The notes below the pieces were generated by a model, which saw only the letters and a list, made by a program, of their open reading frames with translations, was not told where the DNA came from and ran no database searches. From the NCBI GenBank assembly GCA_014904845.1, contig MU119408.1:35089-99088 (forward strand): a stretch of DNA of 64,000 bases. Direction: 5' to 3'. A program made the translations under genes and the position numbers. This DNA comes from Acephala macrosclerotiorum. Taxonomy: Eukaryota > Ascomycota > Leotiomycetes > Helotiales > Mollisiaceae. Of the stretch, positions 21,292-34,502 are shown piece by piece; the first letter of the stretch is position 1; every line of letters begins with the position of its first letter.

Positions 21292-24200
21292 CTAATAATC
21301 TCTATTTTTATAATAAAGATTTAATTTATTTTCTAGTGTAATTTTTTATTTAATCGTAAATTTAATAAATAGTTTTATAATTTAAAAGTTTAATATTTAT
21401 AAAACGATTATAAAAAATCGTTCGTTTAAAAAAAATAAATAAAAAAATCTTGTAATTATACTAATTATATTATAAACTTTTTATAATAATTATAACTTTT
21501 TTATATAACGCTAATTAAATAAATTTTTTTTCTCGTAAAATTAATATAAAATTTAATTCAATAATATTTTAATCGTAATAAAAAAAATATTATAAATTAC
21601 GTCGTTTTAATTTTTAATTATTCGTATATTCGTAAAAAAATCGAAGAAATATTAATTAATATATAAATCGTTAATCGAAATTAAAAAAGTAATTAAATTA
21701 ATAATTTAATTATTTCGTATTCGAACTATAAAATTTTTTTCTATTTATATTATACTTTAAAAAATCGTATTTTATATAATTAATAAATTTTTATTCGTAA
21801 TATTAATCGTATTATATAATTATCGAAAATATTAATAATTCGACGCGTTTTAAATACGATCGAGTTTTTACGATATAACGTTTTAATCGATTTAAAGTTT
21901 AATTAATAAAATCGAAATTTATTAAAACGTAAAAAAGTTTTAAAATTAATTTATTATAATAAAAAAATTATATTTAATATTATTATTAATAAAATTAAAA
22001 AATTAATAATTAAATAAATAAATTAAATAATAAAATTATAAAATCGATAATCGAATATTTTAATTTATAATCTATATAATTAATCGATAATAGTTAATTA
22101 TATTTTTATATTTTTAAAAATTTAATTTAAAATAAATTAATTTATTCGATTTAAAAAAATAAAATTTTAATTTTATTTTAAATTTTATTTTTTTTTATTT
22201 ATTTTTTTATTTTAATCGTAAAATTATTTATATTAATAAACGTTTATAAAATTTTATTTAAATTAAATTTTATTATAATATTTATCGAGTTATTATTTTT
22301 ATGTATTCATTGTATTTTTTATAATTTTTTACGTTCGTACGATTATTTTAAAACTATAATATCGATTATAAAACGTTTTTCGCTCGTTATTTTTAGTTTT
22401 ATTAAATAATCGTATAAAGAGTACGAATTCGTATAAATAATAATAAAAATATTAAATAAATCGAATTATTTTACGATTATATTAATAATAAAAATTATTA
22501 TAATTACTGTATTTATTTTGTTAACTATTTCGTAAATTTTAAATACTAAAACGCTTTTAATAATTTTTTTATATTTTATAAAGTTTTAATATATTAAATT
22601 ATTTTTTATTTTAAAATCGTTTTTCGTTCGAATTTTATTAGCGATTATAATTACGTATTTAATTTACGAGTTTAAATCGATATTATTAGTATATAAACCG
22701 TTTATAAATATAAATATTTTAATTGTTTTTAAATTGATTAAAATATAATAAATTTCGCGTAATAAATTGTTTTATTATTATTTTAATTTTTTATTTAAAA
22801 TTGCTACGTTTTTTTTCGTTGAAATTTGATATTATATAACGATTAATAAATTAAAAATAGTTTTTAATTAATAAATAAATATAATATACGTTTTGTGAAT
22901 TCGTTGTTTTCGATATTAATTAAAGTAATTTATAGTTTTTAAATCGATAAATTCGATTTTTTTATTTTAATTTTTTTATTTAAATCGTATTTTATTTTCG
23001 TTTTATAATTATATAATTTTATTATTAAATATTAATTAATTTATAAATATTAAATATATATATTTTTTTATTTATAATTTAATTTTTTTCAATTTTTTTT
23101 TTTTAAATTTATAAATTATAACGTTAATAATTTTAATATATCGTTTATTTATATATTAACAATTTCGAATATTTTTTTATTTTTTCTAATTAAAAAATAA
23201 AAATTATATATTGAAAATTTTATTTTTAATTCGAAAATATAATATTTATAATATATAACGAATTAATAAATATTTATTTTTATAAGTTTATATAATAATT
23301 TTTTTATAATTATAATTATTTTTTTTAATAAATTAATAAAAATTATTCGTTAAATTAAAATTTGTAATTACGTATATATTTACGTAACGTTTTGTAATTA
23401 TACTATAAAATTATAATTTTAAATTAAAATTAAAACTAAAATTAAAATTGTTTTTTAATTTACTCGTTAAATAATAAAAATTTTTATAAAAATAAATTTT
23501 TTTAATTCGTCGTTAAAAATTTAAATTATAATTTTCGTTTTTTCGTATAATTCGTTTATTATTTTATTTTTAATTTCGTATATTAATTTAAATTTAAAAG
23601 TCGAAATATTGTTATATATAATTAAATCGTATTATATAAATTTAAAAACGTTTTTTATAAGTAATTTATTCTATTTTTTTTATTATAAAATTTCAAAAAA
23701 ATTTCTAAAAATAATAATAATTTTTTTTTTTTATAATTTGATTACGAATTTTATATTCGTTTTTTTTTTATTTGTTATATAAATTATATCGATTATAATT
23801 TTTTCTTTTATACAATATTAATTAAAATTCTTATTATTCGTAAAATCGTTATTATTATTATCGATATTCGTAAAATTAAAATATTTTTATTCGAAATAAA
23901 TCATAAATTTAAACTTATTCTTCGTATTTCTCGATCGTTTATAATATTTAAACTAATTTTCAATTAAAATTAAATAATCGTTATCGTCGTTTTTTTAATT
24001 TTTATTTTCTTATATTATATTTACCGTTTTTAATTTTTCGTTTTTTTATCGATTTTTTAATTTATAATTTTCGAAAATAAAATTTAATTATAATTAATTT
24101 AAAATTTATCGATTCGTAAAATAATTATATAATATATTTTTCGTTTGTAATTATTAATAATTTATATAGTTCTTTCTATTTTTTATACTTTTTAAAGATT

Positions 24201-27200
24201 CGAATTTCGAAATTAATTAATAAATTTAAAATTATTAAAATATTAAAATCGTTTTTTATTATTAAAATATCGTTAATTTATTATTTAATTTACATACGAC
24301 GAAATTCGTTTATTATTTTACAAATAACGTTTACTTTTTTTACTACTATTAACGTAAAAATTTTTATATTAAAATTTTTAAAATATATTTTAAATACTAA
24401 TAAAATTAATATAAAATTATTCGATTTTATTAAATCGTTTTAAATTTTTACTACTATTTATAATATTTATTTCTTCGTAATATATTTTATTATTTTTTTT
24501 AATATAATCGTATAAATTCGTCGTAATAAAATATAAAATTTTTTTATTTTTTTAATCGAATTATACGTTTTAATTAAAAAATTTTTTATTTTTATTACTA
24601 TAATTTTTATTTGTTATTTAAATTTTACGAACGCGAAATTCTTTTTAGCGTTATAAATTAAAACTTTTAATGGTTCTAAATATATATCAATTTAATATTT
24701 TTTAATTACATTTTATATTACTCGCGTAAATATTTTCGTAACGAATTATACGTTTTAAAATCTTATAATAAAATTTACAAATTATAAAATCGCGTTACCG
24801 TTTAAATATATAATATTAACAATTATTAAATAATTAAACTCGTAATCGTTTAATAAAAAAAATTTAAATCGTTTTAATAATTTCACGTTTATTTAATAAT
24901 AATAATAAAATTTATTTATTTATTTTAATTATTAAAATATAAAATCTTTATATTCAATTTTATTAAAAATATTTACAAATCGTCGTATTAATAAATATTT
25001 AAATCTTTTATATACGCGTCGTAAATTTATATTTATTAAATAATATTAAATAAATATTTTTTTTAATTTTATTAATAAAATTTATAAGTATTTTTATTTG
25101 CGTATAATTAATACGATTATATTATTATTACGTTTTTTTATACGGTTCTTTATATTATTAAATCAAATTTTAAATTTATTTATATTTTTTAAAAATAATA
25201 AAAATATAAATTTTAATTGTATTTTTAATTTTTACATTTTTTATTTCGAATTAAATTTTTTTTTTACGACTCGAAATATTAAATTTAATTCGTAAATCGA
25301 TCTTTTATAAAACTATAAACTAATCGTATTTTATAATTAATATAACGATTATATTTATATTTAATAATATATTTTAAAATTATTTTATAATATATTTATT
25401 TATAAATTAAAAAAAAAAATTTAAATTTAAATTTTTTTCGATTAAACGAAATACGTCGTTTTTAATTAAAAAATATTATACTTTTTAATTATTTAATTTT
25501 ATAATTAATTTCTCGATATTAATATATTTTATAATAAAAAAATTAATTTTTATAAACTTTCGATTACTTTTTTTTTATTTTTCGAAATCGATTTTTTTTA
25601 TATTTAAAATAAAAACGTCGAAAATATTTATTTTATTTTCACTATTGAATTTTTTTATTTTTTTTTTATAAATTAAAAAAATTTAATAATTTATTATAAA
25701 AACGTGTTTTTTATATCGAAAATAAATTTCGTTTTTAAATTTCTCGTATATTTGTCGTTTTTTTTTTAAAAAATATTTCGTCGATTAATATTTTATTTTT
25801 TTATAAACGTAATACTTTTTATTTCTCGAATAATTATTTCGATCGTATTTATCGTATTTTTAATTTTTATAATCGTAATTATATTTATTTTAATCGCGTT
25901 TATTATCGCGATTTTTATTTACTTCGTATTTACCGTATTTATAATCGACGAAATAAATACTAAAATCCAATTACTTTATATTTCGTTTTTTTTCAATTAA
26001 TTAAATAACGTATTATAATTAATATTAAACGCTTTCTAACGTATTTTTAAAATTTATAAAATATATACGACATTTTTTAATACTATTATAAACTCGTAAA
26101 ATATAATTTTTTATATTATCGTTTTTACGATTTTTTTTCGATTATTTTTCTCGAATTTATTATAATTTATTAAATAATAATTCGAAATTCTCGATTAATT
26201 TTTTAATAAAATTCTTTTTAATAATATCTCGTAAAATAATTTCTTTTTATTCTTTTTAATATATTATTAAAATATATAAAATCTCGAATTTAATTTTTAT
26301 ATATTTAATAATTTTTTTAAACGAAAAATTATAATAAAAAATATTATTTAAATAAAAATTTTATATTTATTTTTTTAATATAATTAAAAACGCTTTTTTA
26401 TATATATTCGACGTAATATTTATATTATTATAATAAGTTCGATATAATTTTAATTTTTCGTCGAAAAAATCGTAAATTGTTTTTTTATATTTATTATTAT
26501 TATTAAGATAAAATTTCTTTAAATTATTAAATTTTTTAATAATTTGATTTTTTTAACGTTTTTTTTTTATTTTTATTTGAATTTTTAAATTTCTTTTTTT
26601 TGTATCGTACGTTTAATATCCGTTATAAATCTTTTATTAAAAATAATTAATCTTTTGAAATTTATAATCGTTTTATCGTATATTAAAAAATTAAAAAATT
26701 TATTATTATAATAAATTTAATTTTAATAAATTTTTTTATTTACATTATAAATAATATTATATTTACTTCGAGATTTATTCGTAGTATTAATTTTTTATTA
26801 TTTTTAATCGAATTAATATTTTTTTTTAAAATATCGCTATTTTAAATCGATTAAATATTATCGTTTTAAATTGATTTATTTTATAATAAATTATTATTTT
26901 ACGTTTATTTTTTATTTTATTAAATTCTTTAGTGATTTTTTTAAATTTTTAAAATAGCATTTTTAAAAATACGTATATTTTATTTTTATTTCGAAATACT
27001 TCTTATTATAATTTTTAATTTATATCGAAAATATTAAAAATTATTTTTTCGTTTTTTCAAATTAATATTTATAAAATTTTTTAAAAATTTAATTATCGAA
27101 TAATAAATATATCTTATTTAAATTTTTATTATATATTTAATTTAAACTTCGGTTTTTATAGTTTATTTAAAGCGATCGAATTTAATTGTAATTAATTTTT

Positions 27201-28282
27201 CGAATTAAATCGAAAATTAAATTTCTTTAAATCTATTTATTATTATATTTTCGTATTTATTCAAATTATATATCGTTATTATTTTTAAATAAAATTTTTA
27301 ATTTATTTGTTTAATCGTTTACGTAATATATAAACGCTATTTTTTTTAAAGTAGTTTTTTAAAATAATAATTTTATTTTCGATAATTATTTTAAAATGTA
27401 TTATTTTTCAATCTTTAAAATTATTTTTATAAAAATCCTATAAAATTATATTTTTATATTCGAACTTTTTAAATACTTCGAATTTATATAAAATAAATCC
27501 GTTTATAATAAATTTATTTAAATTTAATTTTTCGAAATCGATTTATTTTTTATATTCGTTTTTATCGTAATAAAATAAACTTTTTTTTTTTATACGTTTA
27601 TTTAAATCAATTTTTTTTAAAGTAAAAAAAATTAAAATAAATATTTATAACTTTTTGTAATCGTTATTAAATAATAAAAAAGTATTCGAAAAAAATAAAT
27701 CGTTTTTCGAAAAAATTTTATTTTTATTTTAAATATTAATTTTTATTATTTTAAAATATCGATTTATATTTAATAAATTTACTTATTTTAATATAAATTT
27801 ATTTATTTATATGTAAAATGTAAATAAAAATTTAAATTAATCGTAATTTAAATACGTTTCAAATAACGTAAAAATTCGTTATTTTTAAAAAAAAACGTAA
27901 TATATAACGCTTTTTATTATTTTGATCGTTAATTTAAAATAAATAAAATCTTCGTAATCGATTTTTTTATCGTACGTAATAAACGTAAATTAAAAAAAGT
28001 GTAATTAAAATTTTAATAATTATTTTTTTAAACTTTTAATATTTTACGTAAAATTTTTCAAATATCGAAAAAAATATTTTACGTAAAATTTTTAAATATC
28101 GAAAAAATTTATATTTCTTTACGTAAAATCTTTTTAATATTTTTTTGTAAAATTTTTTAAATATCGAGAAAAAATTAAACGTATATTTTTAAATTTCGAA
28201 AAAATATATACTTTTTTATATAAAAATTTTTTCTAATTTAAACTTTATTATTTTATATTTAATTAGTAAAATTAAACATTAA

Positions 28283-28480
28283 TTAGTATTAATAATATTA
28301 AAATACTCGAGTATATTAATATATTACGTTTAATAATCGTAGTCTTTATATATTAAATATAAAAATTATTAATTGTCTAAAGAACTAAATTTAAAATTAA
28401 AAGTATTAATATACTCTCAATTTCTACGCTAGCTCTCTCTTAACTAGAGCACGTAATAAGCACGTGTATATGTTCCGACA
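28283..28480 (+). repeat. Right LTR of the 7.4-kb element
   Basis: Direct-repeat partner of 21094-21291. The last 60 bases keep far more C and G than the left copy, and the end reads TGTTCCGACA, a normal LTR terminus. Confidence 0.8.
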
Positions 28481-29185
28481 TTTATTTAAATAAAATTTAT
28501 TAAAATTCGTTTAATATTTGAAAATAAAAATTAAATTAAATTAAATTTTATAATATATTATAAAAATTAAAAATAAATATTTTTAAGTTTAATTATTAAA
28601 TTTTTAATATATAAATTTAAAGCGTTACTTTTATAAAGAAAATAAAATTTTTACTTTTTAATTTATATCGAACTTTTACTTTGGAGAATTGCGAATAACA
28701 TACAATTGGGCGCTATCATCTCGGCATGGTTCAAAATGCCCATTCAAATCTACGACATTGCTTTGCCACCAAACCCTAAGAGACTAATATCGCTTTTTAT
28801 AAAGAATCAGAGCATCTTCTCAGACCGCGCTAATCTGAGTAGCGCGCCAATGGATCACTGGTACGGCCAGGTCCATTTGTACAGAGATTGAAAAGAAGGG
28901 CAGAAAAAGTCAGGACATTAGTTAGCAATGACCTAAGATGGCGGACTTTACTGCGACTCTAAGTTATCTACGAGCTCACTTGGCTGATCTATCTCTTTGT
29001 AAGGCTTTATATTATTGAAGAAGATTTCGTATCATTGCGGGCGATGCCCGGTTCGGCATTCAGCAGCGTCAACTAGTCACTTTATATACTTTACAAATAA
29101 TGCATATTATCTTTTACTCAAAGTCTAAGAAAGTATCCCCCAATACCTCGCTCGCATGCATCCCGCTCCTAGAATTTGCTAACCT

Positions 29186-29610
29186 ATGTCCAAGTTGAGC
29201 GACAACACGCTGCTTTCAAGACTCAAGAACAACCTCAAGAAAGCCGAGCTCGAACATCTCCTAGAACACTTGTTAAATGAACGCTTTGTACCCGTAATAC
29301 TAGAGATCCTGAAAGACTGCAAGGTGCTCAACTCTATCACCATCCGAAATAATCCGTACTTAGATCGCTGCAGACCCACTACGAAATAAAAAGCCGAAAC
29401 TTAGTTCCAAGAACTCATTTACAAGAGCAACAATGTCGAAAGAGATAGTTTAGGAATCATAAGTGTATTTCTCGACTATATCGCTGATAAGAGGAAGCTA
29501 TCAAAGGCAGAAGGAAAGATGGTAGTTGATACTCCGGCATCGGTTTTCACATGCGACGAGACAAGGTGGAACAGTATAATCTTGCAAGGGAAAATCCGTG
29601 GGCAATGGTA
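29186..29610 (+). pseudogene. Decayed coding remnant, unknown
   Basis: ATG at 29186 opens a 67-codon helical, charged frame (NNLKKAELEHLLEHLL). A second frame reading ELIYKSNNVERDSLG through QWYLNR follows after one or more stops. The text is protein-like but broken, and I cannot assign a family. Confidence 0.28.
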
Positions 29611-29960
29611 CTTGAATCGGTGATTGAGAATACTGCACTATCAGTGGGGAGGGGAAATATGGGTCAACGGCACCTTGATCAGGAAAGACAATCAGCCTCT
29701 GAATGGGGTTCTAGTCACAATCTCCTCGGAAACCATGGACTTAGGTAAAAGTGGTTCGAGGAGACGTCTAAGATTGGAATCTCCTTCATGCCTGTTACAG
29801 ACGCTGCAGAGGAAGCCAGGTATCTTGGTCCCTTTGCCGATTATCTAATCCGTCCTCGATTCTTCTAAACCAACTATTAGCAGCTCAAAGACAGCAGGAG
29901 AGTCCCCTTTCATTGGGGACAAGGAGAACGGAAATAAGAGCGAGGAAGGATACAAAAATT

Positions 29961-30000
29961 CGAATGCCCGAACGCCCGAACGCCCGAACGCCCGAACGCC
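29961..30000 (+). repeat. Five tandem copies of an 8-bp unit (CGAAYGCC)
   Basis: One CGAATGCC followed by four perfect CGAACGCC units. A short microsatellite-like array, variable by nature. Confidence 0.9.
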
Positions 30001-30215
30001 AATCGATCAATCAAGGGCCGGATAATACACAAACAGCTAGCTGGTGGTGAATCTTACCTACCGCATGGCAAACAGAAAAAAGACAATAGTGGCATGTATG
30101 TAACGAGTATACATTTGTCTCTCTTGCAAATCGATGGAACTTACAGCACATAAGTTAAGTGCGGGGCGTATTGAAAATGTATAAGATAAACTGCAAGAGA
30201 CCAATCACTACCACC

Positions 30216-30947
30216 TCAACGACGGCACGAAACACTCTCAAAAGCGATGTACAAATCCTCGTATGCTTCACTCTTAAACTCGGGCTTAACATCACTCGGC
30301 ATACCTAGCATACACTGGACTGTATGCCTTATATGCATCGTCACCGTTGGGCTAGGCTGCCAAGCAGCCTCTTCCTGGAGTGGGGCATCGCTATCATCGT
30401 TGATAGGAGGAAACATCTTCCACTCCACCCAAAACGACGAGATCGGCCTCGAAACAGTCTTTTGAGCATAATCGTAAAGTGTTCCCATGCGAACACCATC
30501 CTTGAATTTGACCTCGCCTTTGCTCTGTTGCCCTCCTCCCCTTGCTAAGGTGATGGCATCTACATCAAGCGTGGTTGGTGGCGGTTGAACGGGGAGCATT
30601 TGTCTCCAGCTTGCTTCTTTTCTTGCATAAGCTGCAATTTTCTCGTGGCTGCTGTTCCAATCCAATTCATTGAAGACCTTGCCACGAGCATAGATAATCT
30701 TTTGATTCTTGCTGAACCATGGGGGAAACACTTCTTTGAGGAGAGGATTGAATCGAGGCTCTTGATCTTTGTTTTCGCTTTCGGGTAGGAAGAAGAGTGC
30801 TTGTTGTAAAGTTGGGCTTTTGATGACCGTATTCCAGCGTCGGCAGACTAGCTGTGCGTTGACGAGAAGGTCTCGAACGGGGAGTTGAAGCAGGATGTTC
30901 TCGAGGATCTCAGGGAGGGAGAGGGCTTGTTCTTGCGCGTGATCCAT
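30216..30947 (-). CDS. F-box protein
   Basis: Single-exon 243-residue protein from ATG at 30947. A longer open frame exists upstream, but the ATG at 30947 places the F-box near the N terminus as usual. Residues about 9-53 are a clear F-box (LPEILENILLQLPVRDLLVNAQLVCRRWNTVI), the segment that binds Skp1 in SCF ubiquitin ligases. The remainder is a fungal-specific C-terminal region with Trp-rich patches (PPWFSKNQKIIYARG, FWVEWKMFPP) and no recognisable repeats such as WD40 or LRR. Substrate unknown. No lesion seen. Confidence 0.85.
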   Translation of the reverse strand: MDHAQEQALSLPEILENILLQLPVRDLLVNAQLVCRRWNTVIKSPTLQQALFFLPESENKDQEPRFNPLLKEVFPPWFSKNQKIIYARGKVFNELDWNSSHEKIAAYARKEASWRQMLPVQPPPTTLDVDAITLARGGGQQSKGEVKFKDGVRMGTLYDYAQKTVSRPISSFWVEWKMFPPINDDSDAPLQEEAAWQPSPTVTMHIRHTVQCMLGMPSDVKPEFKSEAYEDLYIAFESVSCRR

Positions 30948-31422
30948 CTTTGATGTCTTGCGTTGGGTTTTAGAGAAGAGTATCACTAGAAAGAAAGTTG
31001 GACGATGTGAGTTTCGAGGTTGATTTATGCTCAAGGCAGCAATGTCGATCATGTGACAAACACGTGAGCAATGGGCCGTGGCTCCACTTGGTAGTGAAGA
31101 AATGTTGAACGTATATTAGGGCTGCGTCTTTCGTGAAGTATGCCTGCTCTTTTTTTTTTTGGTGATACGTTAGATGAGTATCAATATGAACAAGATGGGG
31201 ACAGCAGATAAACACGAGAAGGACGCCCCTTTTGGTTGCTCTGTTTATTTTGGCCGAGAACACTAATACTAATGGGGATCTGACGGCGGCAAAGCAAAAC
31301 CTTGTTCCCACATTTTTCAGCCACTTCACTTCCGCTTTCAACCTCCTCGATCATATCACCAATTATTGATTGAATCGTGTCCCAGGACTTTTGGCTTTTC
31401 TCGGGGTATTGAAAAGACAGAA

Positions 31423-33535
31423 ATGAGCGATCAGCCAACAGCCCATGCAGTCGTCAAAAGCAAACGGAAAAGAAAGCATCATCCCAAGAGCAAAGGAGAA
31501 TGCGTAACTTGCGAAGCTCTTAGGGACGCCCCAGGGGCACGACGGGAACACCACGGGGTGTCCTAATAAGAGAAGGCGGTGAGCAAGGGCTTCCTGCGAC
31601 AATTCATATCTTCCTTCTTATTGATTTATAAAAGCTCTTAAAAAAGGAGATGGCTGCCCCAAAAAAAATTGCTAGGGCAAAGCTTTTAAAGGGAAGTAGG
31701 GCTAGGGCATGCTGTATGCTAAGTGGGAGTGTAAAATAGGAGGAAGCTTGGGAATGCAAAAGAGGAGGGGAAATTAAAAGTGGGACTCTCATCATGTGAC
31801 TATGCAACTCTCTATTCTTCGGATTCAAATATATCGCTACTTTAAAAAAACGCAGTGTCTACTTATAGCTACTTGCAGAATTAAATAGATTCTTTTTTTT
31901 TTTATATATTTTTATCATATAATACAATACAAAAAAGCGCAGTCTCGTAACGGCAGAAATCCAGGGCTGGGACACCCGGGGGTGTTCCCGCCGTGCCCCC
32001 CGGGCGTCCCTAAAAGGATCGGTGACTACCAAGCAAGTTCTTTATCAAATTTTTGAACGTTGCTAACATACAAATAAGAGCTAGAAGGGTCAAATGTGAC
32101 GAAAGGCACCCTCATTGCCGGCGATGCTTCGAGACTGGAGTTCAATGCCCAGGTTATGCCCGCTGCCTCAACAAAAGAAGCGGAAGGCCCCTCCTGCCAA
32201 CTTGCTGCCGAGAGGTGGTGTCCTAGTCAAGCCTTTCAGATTGATAAGGCAGGCTAAAGGTATCAGCGAGGATCAGAGATGCTTCGATTTTTTCCGCTCT
32301 CGGACCCTGCACATGCTTTCTAGTCACTTTGATAAAAAATTCTGGGCTACCTGTTACCGCAAATCGCTCAGTCCGAAGACACCATTTGGCATTCCGCCCT
32401 GGCTCTTGGCAGTCTGCATGAACAGACACTCTCAGGCCACGGAGGCAGAGCAGAACCTCGTGGATATGCGCTGCGTCATCACAACGAAGCTGTGCGTCGA
32501 TTGAAAAGAGCGAGTGTTAGTAGTGAGCGGTCGTTCGAGGTCCTACTAGTAGGTTGCATACTCTTCATCTGCCTCGAGACTCTCTTGGGAGATGTGCAAT
32601 GCGCAATCAGGCATCTCCAAGGCGGGATTGAAATCCTGCGATCTTGGAAAGCGACCAGAACATCTCCTCGATTTATGCGGACATCGATAAAGAGAAATAT
32701 CGCACCCATCTTCGACCACCTCAACTGCAGCTCGTTCTTTTATGGTCAGATAGCCTCTCCAAGTTCTGATCAGTCGCTGGAATCCGTTAAGAACGAGCAT
32801 GACTTCGAGCGATTTGTAACTCCTCGTAATGCACGAGATTCCTTATTGAGGCTCCCGACCGCTTCTCAACAATTCGCAGCAGCATCATCAACCATACCGT
32901 CCGACAGTGCCAAATATCTTTCCGTTCTACTCAAAAAGCAAAGCCTAGTATGCCGAGCTGGAAGATGGACAGCGGCGTTCGACGAGCTCATGAAACAACC
33001 GAGCATTGCGGGCATGAATGCCGAGGACTTTATCAAAATGACAACTCTCAAGCTTCAACACAAAATGGCCACAATCTGGATAAGGAACGCCCTACACACC
33101 GATGATACAAGCTTTGATGCCTACGTCAGAGACTACGCAGAAGGTCTAGACCTCGCTGAAGCTATTATCAACGTCCGCGGCCCATTACCTTGTTATACGG
33201 ATTATTCTTTCCAGATTCAAAATCTGTCACCACTATATCTAGTTGCTATCAAATGTCGGAACCCTCCTATCCGTCGAAAAGATCTGGATTTGCTGAAGAG
33301 AACTCCACGAAGAGCCAGATTCTGGGACTCTAATGTTGTCATTAAGGCCGTTGAAAAGGTTATTAAACTTGAGGAGGAGGGTCTCGAGGACTTGACGGAC
33401 TCCACAGGTGAAGTGGTACCTTCAGAATAGGCACGCATCCATTTTGTCACTATCGATCCCCCAGTGGACGATACGAGAAGAGTGACGATGACTTTCAGAC
33501 GGAAGCCGGTGGATTGGAAAGTCGTGGCGTGTTAA
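31423..33535 (+). pseudogene. Zn2Cys6 transcription factor, interrupted and multiply broken
   Basis: ATG at 31423 starts a Lys/Arg-rich leader ending in GECVTC (Cys codons at 31501 and 31510), the first half of a Zn(II)2Cys6 cluster. A 0.49-kb MITE follows. After a CTAAC branch and an AAATAAG acceptor at 32078, the cluster resumes as ARRVKCDERHPHCRRCFETGVQCPGY. The frame then shifts by one base near 32159-32161 and again near 32350. The middle homology region continues (QRCFDFFRSRT, then LLPQIAQSED, ALALGSLHEQ, VLLVGCILFICLE) to a TAG at 33428-33430. The same frame goes on after this stop with a typical family ending (RIHFVTID...WKVVAC) to TAA at 33535. No good donor is visible beside the MITE, so even splicing out the MITE may not be possible. 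This was a fungal regulator of the middle-homology class; it is almost certainly dead. Confidence 0.82.
31521..32012. mobile_element. MITE with 43-bp terminal inverted repeats, TA target
   Basis: The left end (31521-31563) and the inverted right end (31970-32012) match at about 39 of 43 positions: TAGGGACGCCC...GGGAACACC...GGGTGTCC. The outermost TA on both sides fits a TA target duplication, as used by Tc1/mariner/pogo-type transposases. The interior (about 400 bp) is A/T-rich without a transposase frame, hence non-autonomous. Confidence 0.85.
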
Positions 33536-33700
33536 GAAAGGAATTCACGTGCTATAAGCTGAGAACCAAAACCCTTCCAGGCTTTGATCGTATTCACCGA
33601 AATGCGCGTCGCAAACGCGAATATTTTCGTCAAACAAGGAGCATCTTTCGCGCAAGGAAACATCTGCTTCCGTATTCTTCAAAACTTTCCGCAACTCAAG

Positions 33701-34502
33701 ATGACGTCTATTGCTTCTGCGACTACAACAAGCCAAGGATCGCTGACTGCACCCCAATTCGATTCCATCTCGCTTTCCAACGCCTTTCAATCCCTTCCTA
33801 CCATCATCGATCTGCCGGATGTACCGCGAATCGACACCGTCGTGGTTTACCAGACCTCTCATCCCCCGCTTGTTGCCAGTGATCAGTTGGACACACTGCT
33901 ATCCGATACCGCCGCATTCCTTAAGTCCCTCCAACCGTTTCCCTTTCCGACTTTCGATGACCAGCCTACAATTGTCCGCGCATGGATTTCTGACTTGATT
34001 TTATCGGATACGTTCTATAAATTAGATCCGCAAATCAAGGCACACTCTCCCTTGGTTAAAAAGGTCTCTTGGGATGGTTAGCAACTTCGCCTCTCCTCAA
34101 ATGATCAACTGGAGAAGGATTTGAAGACTTGGGGCTTTGATGGAAACTTCTTTGCTGGGATTATCAAGGCCATTTATCAGACTAAGCGTATTAAGGTAAG
34201 CTTCATTACAACCCCATACCTAAGAGAGCAATGCTAACATAGTGAATTTGCAGCGGACTCTCGCCATATTTGAGATGCTTGAGTTGATCACGGAGCAAGA
34301 AAAGCGCATCGCAAAACTCAAAAACATTGTAATCATCGCTTTTATCAATGCGCTTGCCACACTGTTTTTGATGGTTACCAGTTATCACTCACTTGGAATG
34401 GGATCCGGGCTATATGGTTTGCTCGGGGGATTGGTGCTGACTACGATTTTGACCTTCCAGTATGCTCATTTCGTGCAAGCTACAATTTCATGGTTTGGAT
34501 AG
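33701..34502 (+). pseudogene. Two-segment membrane protein, in-frame stop
   Basis: ATG at 33701 (preceded by CAACTCAAG). Exon 1 is 33701-34195, the intron 34196-34253 (GTAAGC, GCTAAC, TTGCAG) and exon 2 34254-34502. Exon 1 has an in-frame TAG at 34079-34081, after VKKVSWDG; beyond it the frame continues QLRLSS...LEKDLKTWGF, clearly the same protein. Exon 2 carries two hydrophobic segments (IVIIAFINALATLFLMV and GLYGLLGGLVLTTIL). The segment W[D/T]...LEKDLKTWGFD...GII resembles the next gene (LENELMSWGFEYGYTTGIV), so the two are likely tandem paralogues. Function unknown. Confidence 0.62.

Larger units (their letters stand above)
21094..28480. mobile_element. RIP-degenerated LTR retrotransposon, about 7.4 kb
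   Basis: The two ends carry the same ~198-bp sequence in direct orientation (21094-21291 and 28283-28480), including the shared core ATACTCGAGTAT and matching ends near TTCC(A/G)A(C/T)A. Everything between is A/T with isolated CpG and no long open frame, so gag and pol domains are no longer readable and the coding strand cannot be told. Size (7.4 kb) and LTR length fit a Gypsy- or Copia-type element. The differences between the two LTRs are mainly C to T or G to A, as RIP produces. Confidence 0.8.
28481..30215. other. Gene-poor flank with decayed coding remnants
   Basis: AT-rich tail to about 28690, then normal composition. Short protein-like stretches occur at 28706-28891, 29186-29389 and 29404-29610 (plus strand), the last containing SKAEGKMVVDTPAS and WNSIILQGKIRGQWYLNR. 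None joins into a complete gene, and no family is recognised. Probably remains of one or two dead genes. Confidence 0.4.

Noticed and set aside
25098..25295. 65-codon ORF inside the first AT block
   Set aside because: Composed of Phe, Ile, Leu and Asn as expected from random A/T sequence; it lies inside a dead LTR element.
29961..30000. 8-bp tandem units as a CRISPR array
   Set aside because: Units are contiguous without spacers and the genome is eukaryotic; it is a microsatellite.
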